Shown one piece after another: positions 1-6,277 of a DNA stretch of 18,403 bases. The position numbers were made by a program, and so were the translations under genes. How positions within the stretch are numbered: the first letter of the stretch is position 1; each line of letters starts with the position of its first letter. The stretch spans positions 1 through 18,403 of the forward strand of contig JBHGAV010000068.1 in the NCBI GenBank assembly GCA_041946685.1, in the 5' to 3' direction. A model generated the notes under the pieces. It was not told where the DNA came from and did not search any database. It saw only the letters and a list, made by a program, of their open reading frames with translations. Source of the stretch: JBHGAV01 sp041946685 (GTDB taxonomy: Bacteria; Acidobacteriota; Terriglobia; Bryobacterales; Bryobacteraceae).

Positions 1-58
1 TTGGAAAGCGTGTATAGGGGAAACTCTATCGAGGGTTCGAATCCCTCTCTCTCCGCCA
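1..58 (+). tRNA. tRNA-Ser (anticodon GGA), 3' part
   Basis: The window opens inside the anticodon loop of a class II tRNA. The loop TTGGAAA at 1-7 gives anticodon GGA, which reads serine UCC/UCU codons. The 3' half of the anticodon stem follows (8-12). A long variable arm comes next, with ATAGGG at 14-19 pairing CTCTAT at 24-29 (one G-U pair). The T arm is GAGGG, TTCGAAT and CCCTC at 31-47. The acceptor 3' strand TCTCTCC is at 48-54, discriminator G at 55, and CCA is encoded at 56-58. The long variable arm and anticodon together identify tRNA-Ser. The 5' half lies outside the window. Confidence 0.93.
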
Positions 59-67
59 GCCTGATTG

Positions 68-84
68 GACGGCTCTTGGCCGTC
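68..84 (+). terminator. GC-rich hairpin downstream of tRNA-Ser
   Basis: GACGGC (68-73) and GCCGTC (79-84) form a perfect 6-bp stem around the loop TCTTG, 10 nt after the tRNA CCA end. No T-run follows, so it is not a classical intrinsic terminator. It may still mark the transcript end or protect the tRNA precursor 3' end. The remaining bases up to the next gene at 152 show nothing else I can name. Confidence 0.35.
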
Positions 85-151
85 AGTGCGGGCAGACCCC
101 AGCCCCTGACCCTCGAGAACATCAGACCAGCTCCTGTAAGCCTGCGGTATC

Positions 152-1087
152 ATGAGTCTTCCCATGGATGAACAGCAGCCCCAAGTGAGCCCGCGCAGGG
201 TGTCCGTGATCGTGGTTTCCTTCAACAACGCCGCGGCGTTGCGGCGCTCGTTGGCGGCCTTGGATAATTCCGGGGAACGCGACGCCTTCGAAGTTCTTGT
301 GGTGGACTGCGGCTCGGTGGACGAGTGCCCCCGCATCGATGCCGAGTTCCCATCGGTCAACGTGCTCCGGCTCCCGCGCCACTTCGGCATGGTCAAAGCC
401 CTCAACATCGGAATGCGAACCGCCACGGGCGAGTTCTTCCTGTTCCTGGAGCCGGAGATGGAGGTGACTCCCGGCGCCGTCGGGGCCCTGGTCGCCGAAC
501 TGGACCGGGACCAGGCCGCGGCAGCGGCCGCGCCCAGGATCGAATCCCCCTCGGGCGACCTGGTCTCGCGCGTCCATCCCCTGCCCCTGCCTGCGGAGCT
601 CCAGCGGGCCTGGCTGAAAGGCGACCTGGCGGATTGGCAGCGGCCTGAAATCACCGGCCACTCTGCCCTGGAGGTGGACTACATCAAGCCCCCCGCGATG
701 ATGGTCCGCAGCTACTTCCTGAAGGGTCTCCGTTACATCGACGAGCGATACAGTCACGCCTGGTGGGACCTGGAGATCTGCACGCAGATCGGGCGGGCCG
801 GAAAGAAGATCCTGCTCGTCGGATCCGCACGGGTGATCCAGCATCCACCCGTTCCGGATCAGCCTCCGAACAGCGTGCGCGGGCTCATCGCCGCCGACAG
901 AGCCATCGGCGCGGCCGTCTGGTGCGGGAAGCACTACGGCTGGTTCCAGGGGGCCAAGTTCCGGGTGGTGTCTGTCCTGCGCGCCTTGGCGTCGCTGGCG
1001 AGCCTGCGAGAGGTGGGCTACCGTTTCTCGGCCTTGTCCTGCCTGGTGAGCGGGCAGAAGTTCGACGGAAGCCAGAGGGCGCTGTAG
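152..1087 (+). CDS. Glycosyltransferase family 2 protein
   Basis: The 311-residue protein has the GT-A fold layout of family 2 glycosyltransferases: a VSVIVVSFNN beta-strand opening near residues 17-26, VVDCGSVD at 50-57 for nucleotide-sugar contact, and GMVKALNIGMRTATGEFF around 79-96. The acidic metal-site segment is LEPEME (99-104), where relatives usually have NPD or DXD. A late DLEIC (206-210) matches the acidic motif near the acceptor site in rhamnosyltransferase-like (WbbL-type) members. There is no membrane segment. It probably adds a sugar to a cell-surface polysaccharide or glycolipid on the cytoplasmic side, but donor and acceptor cannot be told. The gene stands alone, not in a polysaccharide cluster. 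The first ATG is used; a second in-frame ATG at 164 is possible and neither has a good ribosome site. Confidence 0.85.
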   Translation: MSLPMDEQQPQVSPRRVSVIVVSFNNAAALRRSLAALDNSGERDAFEVLVVDCGSVDECPRIDAEFPSVNVLRLPRHFGMVKALNIGMRTATGEFFLFLEPEMEVTPGAVGALVAELDRDQAAAAAAPRIESPSGDLVSRVHPLPLPAELQRAWLKGDLADWQRPEITGHSALEVDYIKPPAMMVRSYFLKGLRYIDERYSHAWWDLEICTQIGRAGKKILLVGSARVIQHPPVPDQPPNSVRGLIAADRAIGAAVWCGKHYGWFQGAKFRVVSVLRALASLASLREVGYRFSALSCLVSGQKFDGSQRAL

Positions 1088-1088
1088 C

Positions 1089-1120
1089 CTAAGGCCTTTC
1101 GCTTAGCCCGGCCGCTTTTT
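1089..1120 (+). terminator. Weak terminator-like element after glycosyltransferase
   Basis: Immediately after the stop codon, CTAAG (1089-1093) can pair with CTTAG (1102-1106). A GC-rich stretch and five Ts at 1116-1120 follow. The stem is short and not directly followed by the T-run, so this is only a possible terminator. The rest of the 90-nt gap up to 1178 holds no recognisable signal except the ribosome site of the next gene. Confidence 0.25.
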
Positions 1121-1177
1121 CACCCTGTTTCGGCAACTCTTTCAAGGCACCGTCCGATAGCCCGACAGGATTGCCAC

Positions 1178-1636
1178 ATGCCCGATCTGATGCTGATCGC
1201 GTTGCCGTTTGTTGCCGCCCTCGGTTCCGGGGTTCTCGCCTTCATCGTCTGCCAGGCGCGGATGGATGCCTCCGCCACGCGCGAGCGCGAGGGGCTCGTC
1301 GAGACCCGCGCGCAGCTTCTCCAGCAACAGAAGACAATGGAGGAGAGGGTCCGCACGGCGGAAGCCGAGGCGCGCCGGAAGGCGTTCGACGAGTTCCTGG
1401 CTGACGTCAGGGTGGAGGAGCGGCACTTCGTCCGGCAGATCAACACGGCGGGCGAGAGCAAGAAGTGCCTGGTGCTTCAGGAGAGGGTCTGTTTTCGCAA
1501 CATCCCGCTGTCTCAGTGGATCGAGCGGGAACTGGCTTTCGAGCAACAAGCCAACGGAAATCAACCAGCCGAGGCTGCGCTCAGGCCAGTCGCCCTGCCG
1601 CCTCCGGCCACCGGCCGCCGCCGGCTGATACGCTAG
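1178..1636 (+). CDS. Small membrane-anchored coiled-coil protein, unknown function
   Basis: I do not recognise a named family. The 152-residue product has one N-terminal hydrophobic segment (about residues 3-25) that looks like an uncleaved anchor. A highly charged heptad-like helix follows at about 33-80, rich in Glu, Arg, Gln and Ala, probably a coiled coil. A compact segment at about 84-120 contains KKCLVLQERVCFRNIPLSQW with two cysteines, and the tail is proline-rich and basic. An AGGATT ribosome site at 1168 lies about 7 nt before the ATG. It ends 7 nt before a convergent gene. It could be a scaffold or envelope-organising protein; no catalytic motif is visible. Reality as a gene is supported by the ribosome site, the ordered domain structure and codon usage like its neighbours. 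Confidence 0.7.
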   Translation: MPDLMLIALPFVAALGSGVLAFIVCQARMDASATREREGLVETRAQLLQQQKTMEERVRTAEAEARRKAFDEFLADVRVEERHFVRQINTAGESKKCLVLQERVCFRNIPLSQWIERELAFEQQANGNQPAEAALRPVALPPPATGRRRLIR

Positions 1637-1643
1637 GGCTGGG

Positions 1644-2006
1644 TCACTTCCCCATGATCAGCATCCGCGCCGCGATCACCAGGAGGAAGATCCCGTACAG
1701 GCGGCGGATCAACTCCGGCGGCAGGGTGACCATGATCCGGGCGCCGAAGTAAGCACCCACGAACAGGCCCAGGGCCACCAGTCCGGCGTAGCGGATGTTG
1801 ATGAACCCATTCCTGTAATACTCAGCGGCGCCGAGCAGCCCGACCGGTGGGATCAGGGCGGCCAGGCTGGTGCCGATCGCCTCTACCTCCTTGAGCTTCA
1901 CCAGGAACAGGAGGGCCGGGACAATGATCAGTCCACCTCCGATTCCGAACATCCCCGCGAAAACCCCGGCCACCAGGCCGATTGCCAACAAAACGAAGGT
2001 GGTCAT
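1644..2006 (-). CDS. Half-size TauE/SafE-family (TSUP) membrane protein
   Basis: The protein is a member of the 4-toluene-sulfonate uptake / sulfite exporter (TauE/SafE) family. The glycine-rich GLVAGVFAGMFGIGGG signature with IIVP (residues about 10-30) and EAIGTSLAALIPP (42-54) are the hallmarks of the family's N-terminal repeat. It has four hydrophobic segments (about 4-36, 43-60, 72-90, 102-117) and only 120 residues. Full members are roughly twice that, with two such repeats. It ends cleanly with a stop, so it is a genuine single-repeat form rather than an edge truncation, and would have to dimerise to make a transporter. The substrate (sulfite, sulfoacetate or another organic anion) cannot be assigned. 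It is divergent from the sigma-factor gene and convergent with the gene before it. Confidence 0.85.
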   Translation of the reverse strand: MTTFVLLAIGLVAGVFAGMFGIGGGLIIVPALLFLVKLKEVEAIGTSLAALIPPVGLLGAAEYYRNGFINIRYAGLVALGLFVGAYFGARIMVTLPPELIRRLYGIFLLVIAARMLIMGK

Positions 2007-2040
2007 TTCGAGAGAAGTCTAGCAGAAGCGCCGTGAAGGC

Positions 2041-2067
2041 TGTAAACCATGGCTCGCGATCCTCGTC
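2041..2067 (+). promoter_or_regulatory. Candidate ECF-type promoter before the sigma gene
   Basis: TGTAAACC at 2041-2048 and CGTC at 2064-2067 are separated by 15 nt. This resembles the AAC-containing -35 and CGTC -10 arrangement of many ECF sigma promoters, which commonly drive their own sigma gene. It sits just upstream of the sigma-factor start at 2081. The transcript would begin close to or within the ribosome site at 2070-2075, a point against it unless the message uses the second Met codon (2093) or is nearly leaderless. Confidence 0.35.
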
Positions 2068-2080
2068 ACAGGAAGTGGAT

Positions 2081-2692
2081 ATGATTGGCGTCATGGTCCG
2101 GCCCGCCGATGAGGCGCCTGCGTCTCAGCCGCAGCCGAGAGACTTCGAAGCCTGGATGGGAGCGGAACAGAGGCGCGTCTATCGGATCTGCTATCGCCTC
2201 CTGGGACAGAGAGATGAGGCCGATACGGCCACCCAGGAGGTCTTTCTGAAGGCCCACCGCGCCCTGACCCGCCGCGACGCCGGGGACCTGGACGATCCGG
2301 CAAGGTGGCTGACGCGGGTAACGGTCAACACCTGCCTGGACCGCCTGCGGAGCCGCCGCTGGCGCTTCTGGAGGCAGAGACCCGGGCCGGAGGACGAACG
2401 GGCGATCCTGGCGATGACGCCGGACAAGGCGCCGACCGCGGAGGACAAGCTGTTCGCCGCCGAGATTTCCGAGAGGCTGTCCAAGGCGCTCCAGGGTCTT
2501 TCCGGCCGGCAGCGCTCGGTTTTCGTCCTCAGGCACTACGAGGATATGAGCCTGGAGGAGATCGGCGCAGCCTTGGGCTTGGAAGTCGGGACGGTGAAGG
2601 CGCACATGGCCCGGGCGGTATCGAAGCTGCGCGAGGATCTAAGGGACCTCTATCTTGGACCGGAGCGCACCGTGGGGAGAGGGAAGAACTGA
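2081..2692 (+). CDS. ECF-type RNA polymerase sigma factor
   Basis: This is a 203-residue sigma-70 family factor of the extracytoplasmic-function group, with only regions 2 and 4. Region 2 covers about residues 27-92 (RRVYRICYRLLGQRDEADTATQEVFLKAH, then WLTRVTVNTCLDRLRSRRWR). Region 4 covers about 133-187 (LQGLSGRQRSVFVLRHYEDMSLEEIGAALGLEVGTVKAHMARA, a typical helix-turn-helix). It directs RNA polymerase to a small stress regulon. I chose the ATG at 2081 because AGGAAG at 2070-2075 sits 5 nt before it. The reading frame is open back to 1982, but that longer form would overlap the divergent TauE-like gene and add low-quality sequence. The stop is 2 nt before the anti-sigma start, so the two are translationally linked. 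Confidence 0.93.
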   Translation: MIGVMVRPADEAPASQPQPRDFEAWMGAEQRRVYRICYRLLGQRDEADTATQEVFLKAHRALTRRDAGDLDDPARWLTRVTVNTCLDRLRSRRWRFWRQRPGPEDERAILAMTPDKAPTAEDKLFAAEISERLSKALQGLSGRQRSVFVLRHYEDMSLEEIGAALGLEVGTVKAHMARAVSKLREDLRDLYLGPERTVGRGKN

Positions 2693-2694
2693 CG

Positions 2695-3114
2695 ATGACT
2701 ACCAGACACTGGGGGGATGACGACCTGATCGGCCACCTTTACGGGGTCGGCCCCGAGGACGGCCACCTCGAAGAGTGTCCGGAGTGTGCAGGGAGGTGGC
2801 GGGCGCTGATGGCCGTGCGGCAACAGTTGCTGGAGCCGCCTTCGGTACCGGAAGGTCTTCTAGCCGCTCAGCGGCGCGCCATTCGCGGGCGGTTGGATGC
2901 TCCTCGAAAGAGGGTGGGATGGCTTGCTTATGCCTCCGCAGCGCTTGGGACGGCCGCCGTGATCGTCCTGGCCATCCTGTTGCGGGGGCCCGGCCCCGTC
3001 CCGCCCCCGGCTTTTTCGGACGCCGAGCTTTACGCGGAAGCATATGCGGAGGCTCTGAGCGGCGAGATCGAGGCGCTGGCGCCAATGCATGCCCTGTTTG
3101 AGGTGGAGCGATGA
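2695..3114 (+). CDS. Zinc-finger-type (ZAS) transmembrane anti-sigma factor
   Basis: The 139-residue protein begins with a short cytoplasmic domain holding H24-x3-C28-x2-C31, the zinc-binding signature of ZAS anti-sigma factors. After a linker it has one membrane helix (about residues 76-97) and a short acidic tail outside the membrane (about 98-139). It should bind and hold the adjacent sigma factor at the membrane until a signal frees it. It starts 2 nt after the sigma stop; the purine-rich GGGGAGAGGGAAG inside the end of the sigma gene serves as its ribosome site. Its own stop overlaps the next ATG (ATGA). Sequence similarity between anti-sigma factors is low, so the call rests on the metal motif, topology and gene order. 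Confidence 0.87.
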   Translation: MTTRHWGDDDLIGHLYGVGPEDGHLEECPECAGRWRALMAVRQQLLEPPSVPEGLLAAQRRAIRGRLDAPRKRVGWLAYASAALGTAAVIVLAILLRGPGPVPPPAFSDAELYAEAYAEALSGEIEALAPMHALFEVER

Positions 3115-3587
3115 AACAACTGATCATTCTGTTTGGCCTTGTCTGCGCCACCACCGGGATGGCGCAGGAACCGGAAGTCTTCGCGTGGTGGGATCGGCCC
3201 ATCGCCAGGAATCTGAATCTGACGCCCGAGCAGACCAAGCAGGTGAAGGCCACGGTCCGCGAATTCCGGGACCGGCTCATCGAGCAGCGCGCTTCGGTCC
3301 AGAAGGCGGAGGCGCACTTGCGGGATCTGATGGAGGCAGATCAGATCAATGAAGCTCTGACTCGCGAGGCGATTGAGAAGGTGGTGGTGGCGCGGAGCGA
3401 ACTGTTGCGCTCGGTGTCGCTGATGTCGCTGAGGATGCGGACCGTGCTCACTCCCGAGCAGTGGCAGAAGGTCCGGCGCCGTGCCGCGCAGCAGGTCCTG
3501 CAACGCCGCCAGCAGCGGGGCGCCGGACCCGTGGGCGGGCAGCCTGGACCGGCGCCGCGACCCGGTCCTCGCGGGCCGGTCTACTGA
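3111..3587 (+). CDS. Spy/CpxP-like periplasmic protein
   Basis: The 158-residue protein has a Sec signal peptide (residues 1-18, cleavage after GMA) and a mostly helical body with two LTPEQ motifs (37-41 and 113-117). These are the LTxxQ signature of Spy/CpxP chaperones and of the related metal-sensor group that includes CnrX. The tail (about 135-158) is rich in Pro, Gly and Arg. It overlaps the anti-sigma stop by 4 bp (ATGA), so it is co-translated. In CnrYXH-like systems such a protein tells the anti-sigma factor about periplasmic conditions. The mature region has a single histidine (H69) and lacks paired His ligands like those described in CnrX, so sensing of unfolded protein is as likely as metal sensing. 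It is the last gene of the cassette. Confidence 0.83.
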   Translation: MKQLIILFGLVCATTGMAQEPEVFAWWDRPIARNLNLTPEQTKQVKATVREFRDRLIEQRASVQKAEAHLRDLMEADQINEALTREAIEKVVVARSELLRSVSLMSLRMRTVLTPEQWQKVRRRAAQQVLQRRQQRGAGPVGGQPGPAPRPGPRGPVY

Positions 3588-3617
3588 ATCCGTTTCGGAG
3601 CGGCGCCGGTAAGCTGA

Positions 3618-3642
3618 TAAAATGGAACCATCTAGGTTCCAT
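3618..3642 (+). promoter_or_regulatory. -10-like hexamer and 8-bp palindrome at nadA start
   Basis: TAAAAT at 3618-3623 fits a -10 box (5 of 6) and runs into a perfect 8-bp inverted repeat: ATGGAACC (3622-3629), loop ATCTA, GGTTCCAT (3635-3642). The first possible ATG of nadA (3622) lies in the left arm and the second (3646) just after the right arm. No good -35 is visible at the expected distance. This could be an operator for an NAD-pathway repressor, or a hairpin controlling translation. A related element precedes nadE. Confidence 0.4.
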
Positions 3643-4575
3643 CCCATGCTTGCCACTCGGACCCTCGCCGAAGAGATTCTCGACTTGAAGCGCGAGCGGC
3701 GTGCCATCCTGTTGGCACACCACTACCAGGAATCCGAGATCCAGGAGCTGGCTGACTTGATCGGGGATAGCCTGGAGTTGGCCCGCAAGGCCCGTGAGTT
3801 CCGGGGCGACGTGATCGCCTTCTGCGGCGTCTGGTTCATGGCCGAGACGGCCAAGGTGCTGAATCCCGAGCGCATCGTGGTGGTGCCGGACCGGGAGGCC
3901 GGCTGCAGCCTGGTCGAGGCCTGCACCGCCGACCAGCTCCGCGCCTACCGCCAGGCGCATCCCGATCACGTCATCGTCAGCTATATCAACACGTCGGTGG
4001 AGGTGAAGGCGCAGAGCGATATTCTGTGCACCAGCCGCAACGCCGTTCAGGTCGTCAATTCGATCCCGCCGGAGAAAACCGTGCTCTTTTTGCCCGACCG
4101 CAACCTGGGCAACTACGTGAAGCAGCAGACCGGCCGCGAGAACCTCAAGATCTGGCAGGGAACCTGTGTGGTCCACGCCACGTTCGCGGCCCGGCGGCTG
4201 GCGGCGGCGCGGGCCGAGCACCCCGAGGCGCTGGTGGCGGCGCACCCCGAGTGCCCCGAAGAGGTGCTGGCGCTGGCCGACTTCGTGGGATCCACCTCGG
4301 CCATCATCGACTTCTGCGTGAAGAGCAGCGCGCCCGAGTTCATTGTCATGACCGAGAGCGGTGTGTCGCACTCGCTCAAGAAACTTGCTCCCGACAAGCG
4401 CTACTACTTCATCCCGAACGAGCAGTGCAATTGCAGCGAGTGCCCCTACATGAAGATGAACACGCTCGAGAAGCTCCGGGACGCGCTGCGCGATCTCAAG
4501 CCCAGAGTGGAGATTCCCGCCCAGACGATGCGCCTCGCCCTTGTGCCTCTGGAGCGGATGCTGGCAGTCCGGTAG
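3622..4575 (+). CDS. nadA: Quinolinate synthase NadA
   Basis: NadA condenses iminoaspartate with dihydroxyacetone phosphate to make quinolinate, the precursor of the NAD ring, in the cytoplasm. The 317-residue protein has the family's three-repeat layout: LLAHHYQESEIQELAD (30-45) with D49-S50 (GDSLELA), FCGVWFMAETAKVLNP (67-82), NTSVEVKA (123-130), LPDRNLGNYV (158-167), WQGTCVVH (178-185), HPECPEEVL (208-216) and GSTSAIID (223-230). The three expected [4Fe-4S] ligands are C95 (EAGCSL), C182 (GTCVVH) and C274 (in CPYMKMN); extra cysteines at 269 and 271 resemble the CxxCxxC tail of E. coli NadA. The coordinate uses the first ATG. The second, at 3646, may be the true start because the -10-like box overlaps the first. 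nadE follows 52 nt downstream. Confidence 0.96.
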   Translation: MEPSRFHPMLATRTLAEEILDLKRERRAILLAHHYQESEIQELADLIGDSLELARKAREFRGDVIAFCGVWFMAETAKVLNPERIVVVPDREAGCSLVEACTADQLRAYRQAHPDHVIVSYINTSVEVKAQSDILCTSRNAVQVVNSIPPEKTVLFLPDRNLGNYVKQQTGRENLKIWQGTCVVHATFAARRLAAARAEHPEALVAAHPECPEEVLALADFVGSTSAIIDFCVKSSAPEFIVMTESGVSHSLKKLAPDKRYYFIPNEQCNCSECPYMKMNTLEKLRDALRDLKPRVEIPAQTMRLALVPLERMLAVR

Positions 4576-4610
4576 GTCGCGGTGCCTCTGAACCGGCGCG
4601 TCCGACACCG

Positions 4611-4629
4611 TACAATGGAAGTCTTCCAT
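4611..4629 (+). promoter_or_regulatory. -10-like hexamer and palindrome at nadE start
   Basis: TACAAT (4611-4616) fits a -10 box and overlaps the palindrome ATGGAA (4615-4620), GTC, TTCCAT (4624-4629). The nadE start codon at 4628 overlaps the right arm. GGAAG at 4617-4621 also works as the ribosome site, 6 nt before the ATG. The half-sites are the same six bases as in the element at nadA, with a 3-nt instead of a 9-nt centre. If TACAAT is used, the message would have a leader of only a few nucleotides and would lack that ribosome site. Confidence 0.4.
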
Positions 4630-6277
4630 GCGCATCGCTCTTGCTCAGATCAACACCACAGTGGGGGACTTGGCCGGCAATTTGGCCCTACTTCTCGACA
4701 GCACTCGCCGGGCCGCATCGGCCGGGGCGGAACTGGTTGTTTTCCCTGAACTTAGCCTGACCGGCTACCCTCCGCGCGACCTGGTCGAGAAGCCCAGCTT
4801 CCTGGAGCGGACCGAAAGGCAACTGGAGCGGCTGGCGGCGGAGACGGCCGGCCTGCAAGTGAGCCTGATCTGCGGCTACGTGGGCCGTTCCGGCGCGCCG
4901 ATCGGAAAGAGCGCCACCAACAGCGCCGCTGTAATCGAAGGCGGGCGAGTTGTCTTCCGGCAGAACAAGATGCTGCTTCCGACCTATGACGTCTTCGACG
5001 AGGCACGCTACTTCCTGCCGGCCGAGCACCAGTCTCTGTGCCGGATACGAGGCCGGGCCGTGGCCCTGACCATCTGCGAGGACGCCTGGAACGACAAGCA
5101 GTATTGGGAACGGCGCTTGTACCGGCGCGACCCGGTGGAGGAACTGGTCGCGCAAGGCGCGGAAATCCTCATCAGCATCAACGCATCCCCGTACCACATG
5201 GGCAAACGCGCCCAGCGCCGGGCGATCTTCGCCACCTCCGCTGCTCATCATGGGCTCCCGGTGGTCTACGTCAACCAGGTGGGCGGCAACGATCAGCTCG
5301 TCTTCGACGGCAGCAGCTTCGCCATGGACGGCGAGGCCCGCGTGATCGCCTCGGCCGCCTCCTTTGCCGAGGACCTCGTCATCGTGGATACGGATCGCCG
5401 GCAGGGTGACCTCCACGAGACTCTTCCCGACGAGAGCGAGGCCGCCTACGAGGCCCTGGTGCTGGGCACTCGAGACTACATCCGCAAGTGCGGATTCAGG
5501 AGAGTACTGATCGGGCTCAGCGGAGGAATCGACTCTTCGCTGACGGCAGTGATTGCCGCCGACGCGGTGGGGCCGGCGAACGTGGTAGGGGTGGCCATGC
5601 CTGGCCCCTACTCCTCGGAGGGGAGCCTGCGGGATGCGCGTTCGTTGGCCGAGAAGCTGGGGATCCGATTCGAGGTGGTTCCCATTTCGGGCATCTATGA
5701 CCGGTTCCTCGAGGGGCTGAAACCGCTCCTTGCCGGGAGCAAGCCGGACGTGACCGAGGAGAATCTCCAGGCGCGGCTCCGCGGAGTCACGCTCATGGCC
5801 CTGTCCAACAAGTGGGGGGCGTTGGTGCTCACCACGGGCAACAAGAGCGAGCTGGCCGTGGGCTATTGCACCCTGTACGGGGACATGATCGGGGGCCTGG
5901 CCGTGATCAGCGACGTCCCCAAGACCCTGGTCTACGAGCTCGCCCGTGTCGCCAACCGCCGGCACGCCGGCGCAATCCCCGAGGAAGTATTCCTCAAGCC
6001 CCCCTCGGCGGAACTGCGGCCCAACCAGAAGGACACCGACTCGCTGCCAAGCTACGATGTGCTCGACGGCATCCTTCGTGGATACGTCGAGGAGACGCGC
6101 AGCCCCGCCGAGATCGCCCAGGCGCAGAATGTGCCGATAGAACTCGTGAGGGAGATCGTCAACAAGGTGGACCGCAACGAGTACAAGAGACAACAAGCGC
6201 CGCCCGGCCTGAAGGTGACCACGAAGGCGTTCGGGATCGGCCGCCGGTTCCCCATTGCGCAGAGGTTCCTGGAATGA
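4628..6277 (+). CDS. nadE: Glutamine-dependent NAD+ synthetase NadE
   Basis: This cytoplasmic enzyme amidates nicotinate adenine dinucleotide to NAD+ using ATP and ammonia released from glutamine. The 549-residue protein has two domains. The N-terminal nitrilase-type glutaminase (about 1-260) has its catalytic triad at E41 (VVFPELSLTGYPPRDL), K114 (RQNKMLLP) and C150 (LTICEDAWN). The C-terminal ammonia-dependent synthetase (about 275-549) has the ATP-pyrophosphatase P-loop SGGIDSS (298-304), a TTGNKSE motif and the GYCTLYGDMIGGLAVI segment. Full length for the two-domain type. GGAAG at 4617-4621 supports the start. Its stop overlaps the next gene's ATG (ATGA at 6274-6277), so the propeller/phosphatase-like protein is probably made from the same message. 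Confidence 0.97.
   Translation: MRIALAQINTTVGDLAGNLALLLDSTRRAASAGAELVVFPELSLTGYPPRDLVEKPSFLERTERQLERLAAETAGLQVSLICGYVGRSGAPIGKSATNSAAVIEGGRVVFRQNKMLLPTYDVFDEARYFLPAEHQSLCRIRGRAVALTICEDAWNDKQYWERRLYRRDPVEELVAQGAEILISINASPYHMGKRAQRRAIFATSAAHHGLPVVYVNQVGGNDQLVFDGSSFAMDGEARVIASAASFAEDLVIVDTDRRQGDLHETLPDESEAAYEALVLGTRDYIRKCGFRRVLIGLSGGIDSSLTAVIAADAVGPANVVGVAMPGPYSSEGSLRDARSLAEKLGIRFEVVPISGIYDRFLEGLKPLLAGSKPDVTEENLQARLRGVTLMALSNKWGALVLTTGNKSELAVGYCTLYGDMIGGLAVISDVPKTLVYELARVANRRHAGAIPEEVFLKPPSAELRPNQKDTDSLPSYDVLDGILRGYVEETRSPAEIAQAQNVPIELVREIVNKVDRNEYKRQQAPPGLKVTTKAFGIGRRFPIAQRFLE

Noticed and set aside
1..151. tRNA-Ser as an integration site for a mobile element
   Set aside because: There is no integrase, no direct repeat of the tRNA 3' end elsewhere in the window that I could find, and the downstream gene is ordinary chromosomal content.
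521..529. Run of alanine codons (AAAAAA, glycosyltransferase residues 122-127) as a repeat expansion
   Set aside because: The codons are mixed (gcg, gca, gcc) and short alanine runs are ordinary in GC-rich genes.
122..934. Minus-strand open frame opposite the glycosyltransferase
   Set aside because: It has no motif or ribosome site, while the opposite strand has a coherent GT2 domain.
3618..3642. Naming the nadA palindrome as an NrtR or NiaR site
   Set aside because: I could not match it to a motif I remember with certainty and no regulator gene is in the window, so it is left as an unnamed element.
3448..4635. Long minus-strand open frame opposite nadA
   Set aside because: Same reasoning: the plus strand encodes a complete NadA, and the minus translation has low-complexity His/Leu/Gly composition.
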